Made by a program: the position numbers and the translations under genes. The notes below the pieces were generated by a model that saw nothing but the letters and a program-made list of their open reading frames with translations, was not told the DNA's origin and searched no databases. Of a stretch of 6,863 nucleotides of DNA, positions 5,396-6,863 are shown piece after piece (positions within the stretch are counted from its first letter, which is position 1; each line of letters begins with the position of its first letter). Source of the stretch: Solirubrobacterales bacterium (GTDB taxonomy: Bacteria > Actinomycetota > Thermoleophilia > Solirubrobacterales > Solirubrobacteraceae); the NCBI GenBank assembly GCA_027314825.1, contig DAHVAB010000013.1, positions 1 to 6,863 of the forward strand, in the 5' to 3' direction.

Positions 5396-6759
5396 CGATC
5401 GTGCCGGAACTTGAGAAGGAGCTGGTCGATGCGGTGCGCCGCCACCGTGAGCGGACCGATGGCAGCCAGGACGGGGCGGGCGCTCCACGCGGTGTGGCGC
5501 GCCGGCTCGCAGGCGCGCGGCGGGAGCGTCGGCTCAGCTCTCGGCGGCGCTCCTCGCTGGCCGCCGTGCTGCTCGCCGGCGGGCTCGTGCTGAGCGCCGG
5601 GATCGCGCTCGCGGCGAGCGGCCTGCTCAGCGGCGCCCCGGTCCACCTTGGGCGGGGTGCGCCGCTCTCGCCTCGCAGCGACTATGGGGTGCCGCGCCCC
5701 GGTGGCGTGCACCTGCTCCCGATCGCGACGCCGGACCCGGCGGGGGGACCCCCGTGGGGCGCTCGATATGTGCTGAGCACGCGCGGCGTCGGATGCCTGC
5801 AGTTCGGTCGGCTGGTGCGCGGTCAGATCGGCGTGATCGGCAAGGACGGCGCGTTCGGCGATGACGGCCTGTTTCACCCGTTGCCGAGCGACTACCTGAA
5901 AGCCGCCTATCCATGTGCGACGGTCGGTCGCAACGGCGATGCGTACGCCGCGGTGGTCGTGGATGGGATACCGGCGAGCGCGCTGATCGGAGGGGAAGCT
6001 GACAACGGCGGGTGCGCGCCTGAAGGGCAGCCGCGGCGAGTCGGCCGCGGCGCACGGATGCCTGTATGTCCGCGGCGCGATGAGCGGCTTCTGATGGCCG
6101 GTCTGGCGGGTCCGCAGGCGCAGCGCGTCTACTACCGCGACGAAGGGCGCCTGAGAAGCGTTCCCGCCGCAGCGCCCTATGGTGCGTACCTGATCGTGAT
6201 GCCGCTGCCGGCAAACGCGCATGACGTCGGCTCGCTTCAGATATACACGAGCGGCAACGTCGGCGGCGGACGGATCGTGAAGATCGCCTACCGTGGCGGC
6301 CGGGTGATCGAATGCGCGTCGAGCGGTCCCGCACACCAACGCACATGTCCCGCCGTCGGGAACGCTCCGTCCACGCTCAGCCCTCTCAGCGACAGTGCCG
6401 TGAAGGCGCCGGTCTCCGTCACGGTGGGCCACACCAAAGGTGAACGGCTGCTGCGCGTGAGCTTCAAGGCGCGCGTGGCGGTTGCCAGCGCGAATGCCGG
6501 CTACTGGATCGCGGTGCACGTGCCCGGCCCGCCGGGCAAGTGCGGGTATACATCGGTGGGACCCGTTTCAAGGGATGTGCGCGCAGGCGAAGCGATCCGC
6601 CAGCGCTTCCAGGTGAGCTACTCCTGCCACGGCCGGTTCAAGATCGAAGTCACCTACAGGCGCAGCGCCGAAAGCAACATGTTCCCCGGCGCGGGGGTTG
6701 GTCGCTCGCCGGGCACGCAGACGGTGCTGGTCGGCCGGCGGACCCTGCTGGTGCCCTAG
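5392..6759 (+). CDS. One-span membrane protein coupled to the ECF sigma factor; probable anti-sigma or sensor
   Basis: A 455-residue protein. Residues 1-53 are hydrophilic and strongly basic before the membrane (RRERRLSSRRR). Residues ~54-78 (SLAAVLLAGGLVLSAGIALA onward) form one transmembrane helix with positive charges on the N-side, so the N-terminus is inside and ~375 residues are outside. The outer part has eight cysteines (135, 175, 208, 226, 308, 319, 384, 412), an even number that could form disulfides. It begins with a GVGCLQFGRLVRGQIGVIG block and ends with a beta-rich segment (~340-425) that could be an immunoglobulin-like domain. The start is firm: GGAGG at 5380-5384 and ATGA overlap with the sigma gene. 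Position and topology suggest an anti-sigma factor or surface sensor. However, the cytoplasmic part shows no HxxxCxxC zinc motif and no clear anti-sigma domain, so that role is inferred. Confidence 0.8.
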   Translation: MTIVPELEKELVDAVRRHRERTDGSQDGAGAPRGVARRLAGARRERRLSSRRRSSLAAVLLAGGLVLSAGIALAASGLLSGAPVHLGRGAPLSPRSDYGVPRPGGVHLLPIATPDPAGGPPWGARYVLSTRGVGCLQFGRLVRGQIGVIGKDGAFGDDGLFHPLPSDYLKAAYPCATVGRNGDAYAAVVVDGIPASALIGGEADNGGCAPEGQPRRVGRGARMPVCPRRDERLLMAGLAGPQAQRVYYRDEGRLRSVPAAAPYGAYLIVMPLPANAHDVGSLQIYTSGNVGGGRIVKIAYRGGRVIECASSGPAHQRTCPAVGNAPSTLSPLSDSAVKAPVSVTVGHTKGERLLRVSFKARVAVASANAGYWIAVHVPGPPGKCGYTSVGPVSRDVRAGEAIRQRFQVSYSCHGRFKIEVTYRRSAESNMFPGAGVGRSPGTQTVLVGRRTLLVP

Positions 6760-6767
6760 CCAGCAGG
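6744..6767 (+). terminator. Hairpin spanning the stop codon of the membrane-protein gene
   Basis: CCTGCTGG (6744-6751) and CCAGCAGG (6760-6767) are perfect complements around an 8-base loop that includes the TAG stop. A stable 8-bp GC-rich stem at the exact end of an operon suggests a terminator, although no T run follows, as is common in high-GC actinobacteria. The remaining bases to the window edge hold no gene I can support. Confidence 0.45.
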
Positions 6768-6863
6768 TCTGGCCCGCTCTCCTGACCTCTGGTTGGCCGG
6801 CGTCGTCGTGGATGGCGCGGTTGGCCGCCTTGAGGTCGTCGAGTGTGGGGAAGCCGGGTGGCC

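Noticed and set aside
5266..6519. 417-codon open frame on the minus strand
   Set aside because: Antisense to the membrane protein, which has a good ribosome-binding site, a coupled start and a plausible membrane span. The antisense product is low-complexity and His/Arg-rich.

Overview
This window is GC-rich throughout and reads as an actinobacterial chromosome. A TrwC-type (MobF) relaxase, two excisionase-like helix-turn-helix genes, and an ECF sigma factor followed by a one-span membrane protein together suggest Actinomycetota, perhaps Thermoleophilia/Solirubrobacterales. The taxon is an inference from gene style only.

Left part (1-3773): a decayed integrative/conjugative element. From right to left on the minus strand there is a relaxase-helicase gene, then an excisionase-like HTH gene whose start overlaps the helicase stop (ATGA), then the start of an unknown ORF that leaves the window. 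The relaxase gene is broken twice. A net one-base loss near 1671 separates the relaxase domain from the helicase domain, and an in-frame deletion near 1346 has removed the part of the helicase that should hold Walker A and Walker B. Right of the relaxase start is about 520 bp without a convincing gene. It holds a perfect 16-bp palindrome and the first copy (A) of a two-copy non-coding repeat. Next comes a second HTH gene on the plus strand, close to the first in protein sequence but different at many silent sites. After it come a 10-bp tandem repeat, a hairpin terminator, the 3' half of a tRNA (minus strand, broken at the anticodon loop) and the last ~40 codons of a tyrosine recombinase. This group looks like an old attachment site and deletion scar.

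Middle part (3774-4846): a two-gene unit on the plus strand, a ~65-residue protein resembling DUF5678 and a 141-residue retropepsin-like aspartic protease. A 371-bp non-coding stretch follows and carries repeat copy B.

Right part (4847-6863): an ECF sigma factor translationally coupled (ATGA overlap) to a 455-residue protein with a cytoplasmic N-terminus, one membrane span and a large cysteine-containing outer domain, probably the partner or regulator of the sigma factor. A hairpin spans its stop codon. The last ~95 bases hold no gene I can support.

No CRISPR array, rRNA or intact tRNA was seen. The left part is a mobile-element graveyard, and the right part is an apparently intact signalling operon.
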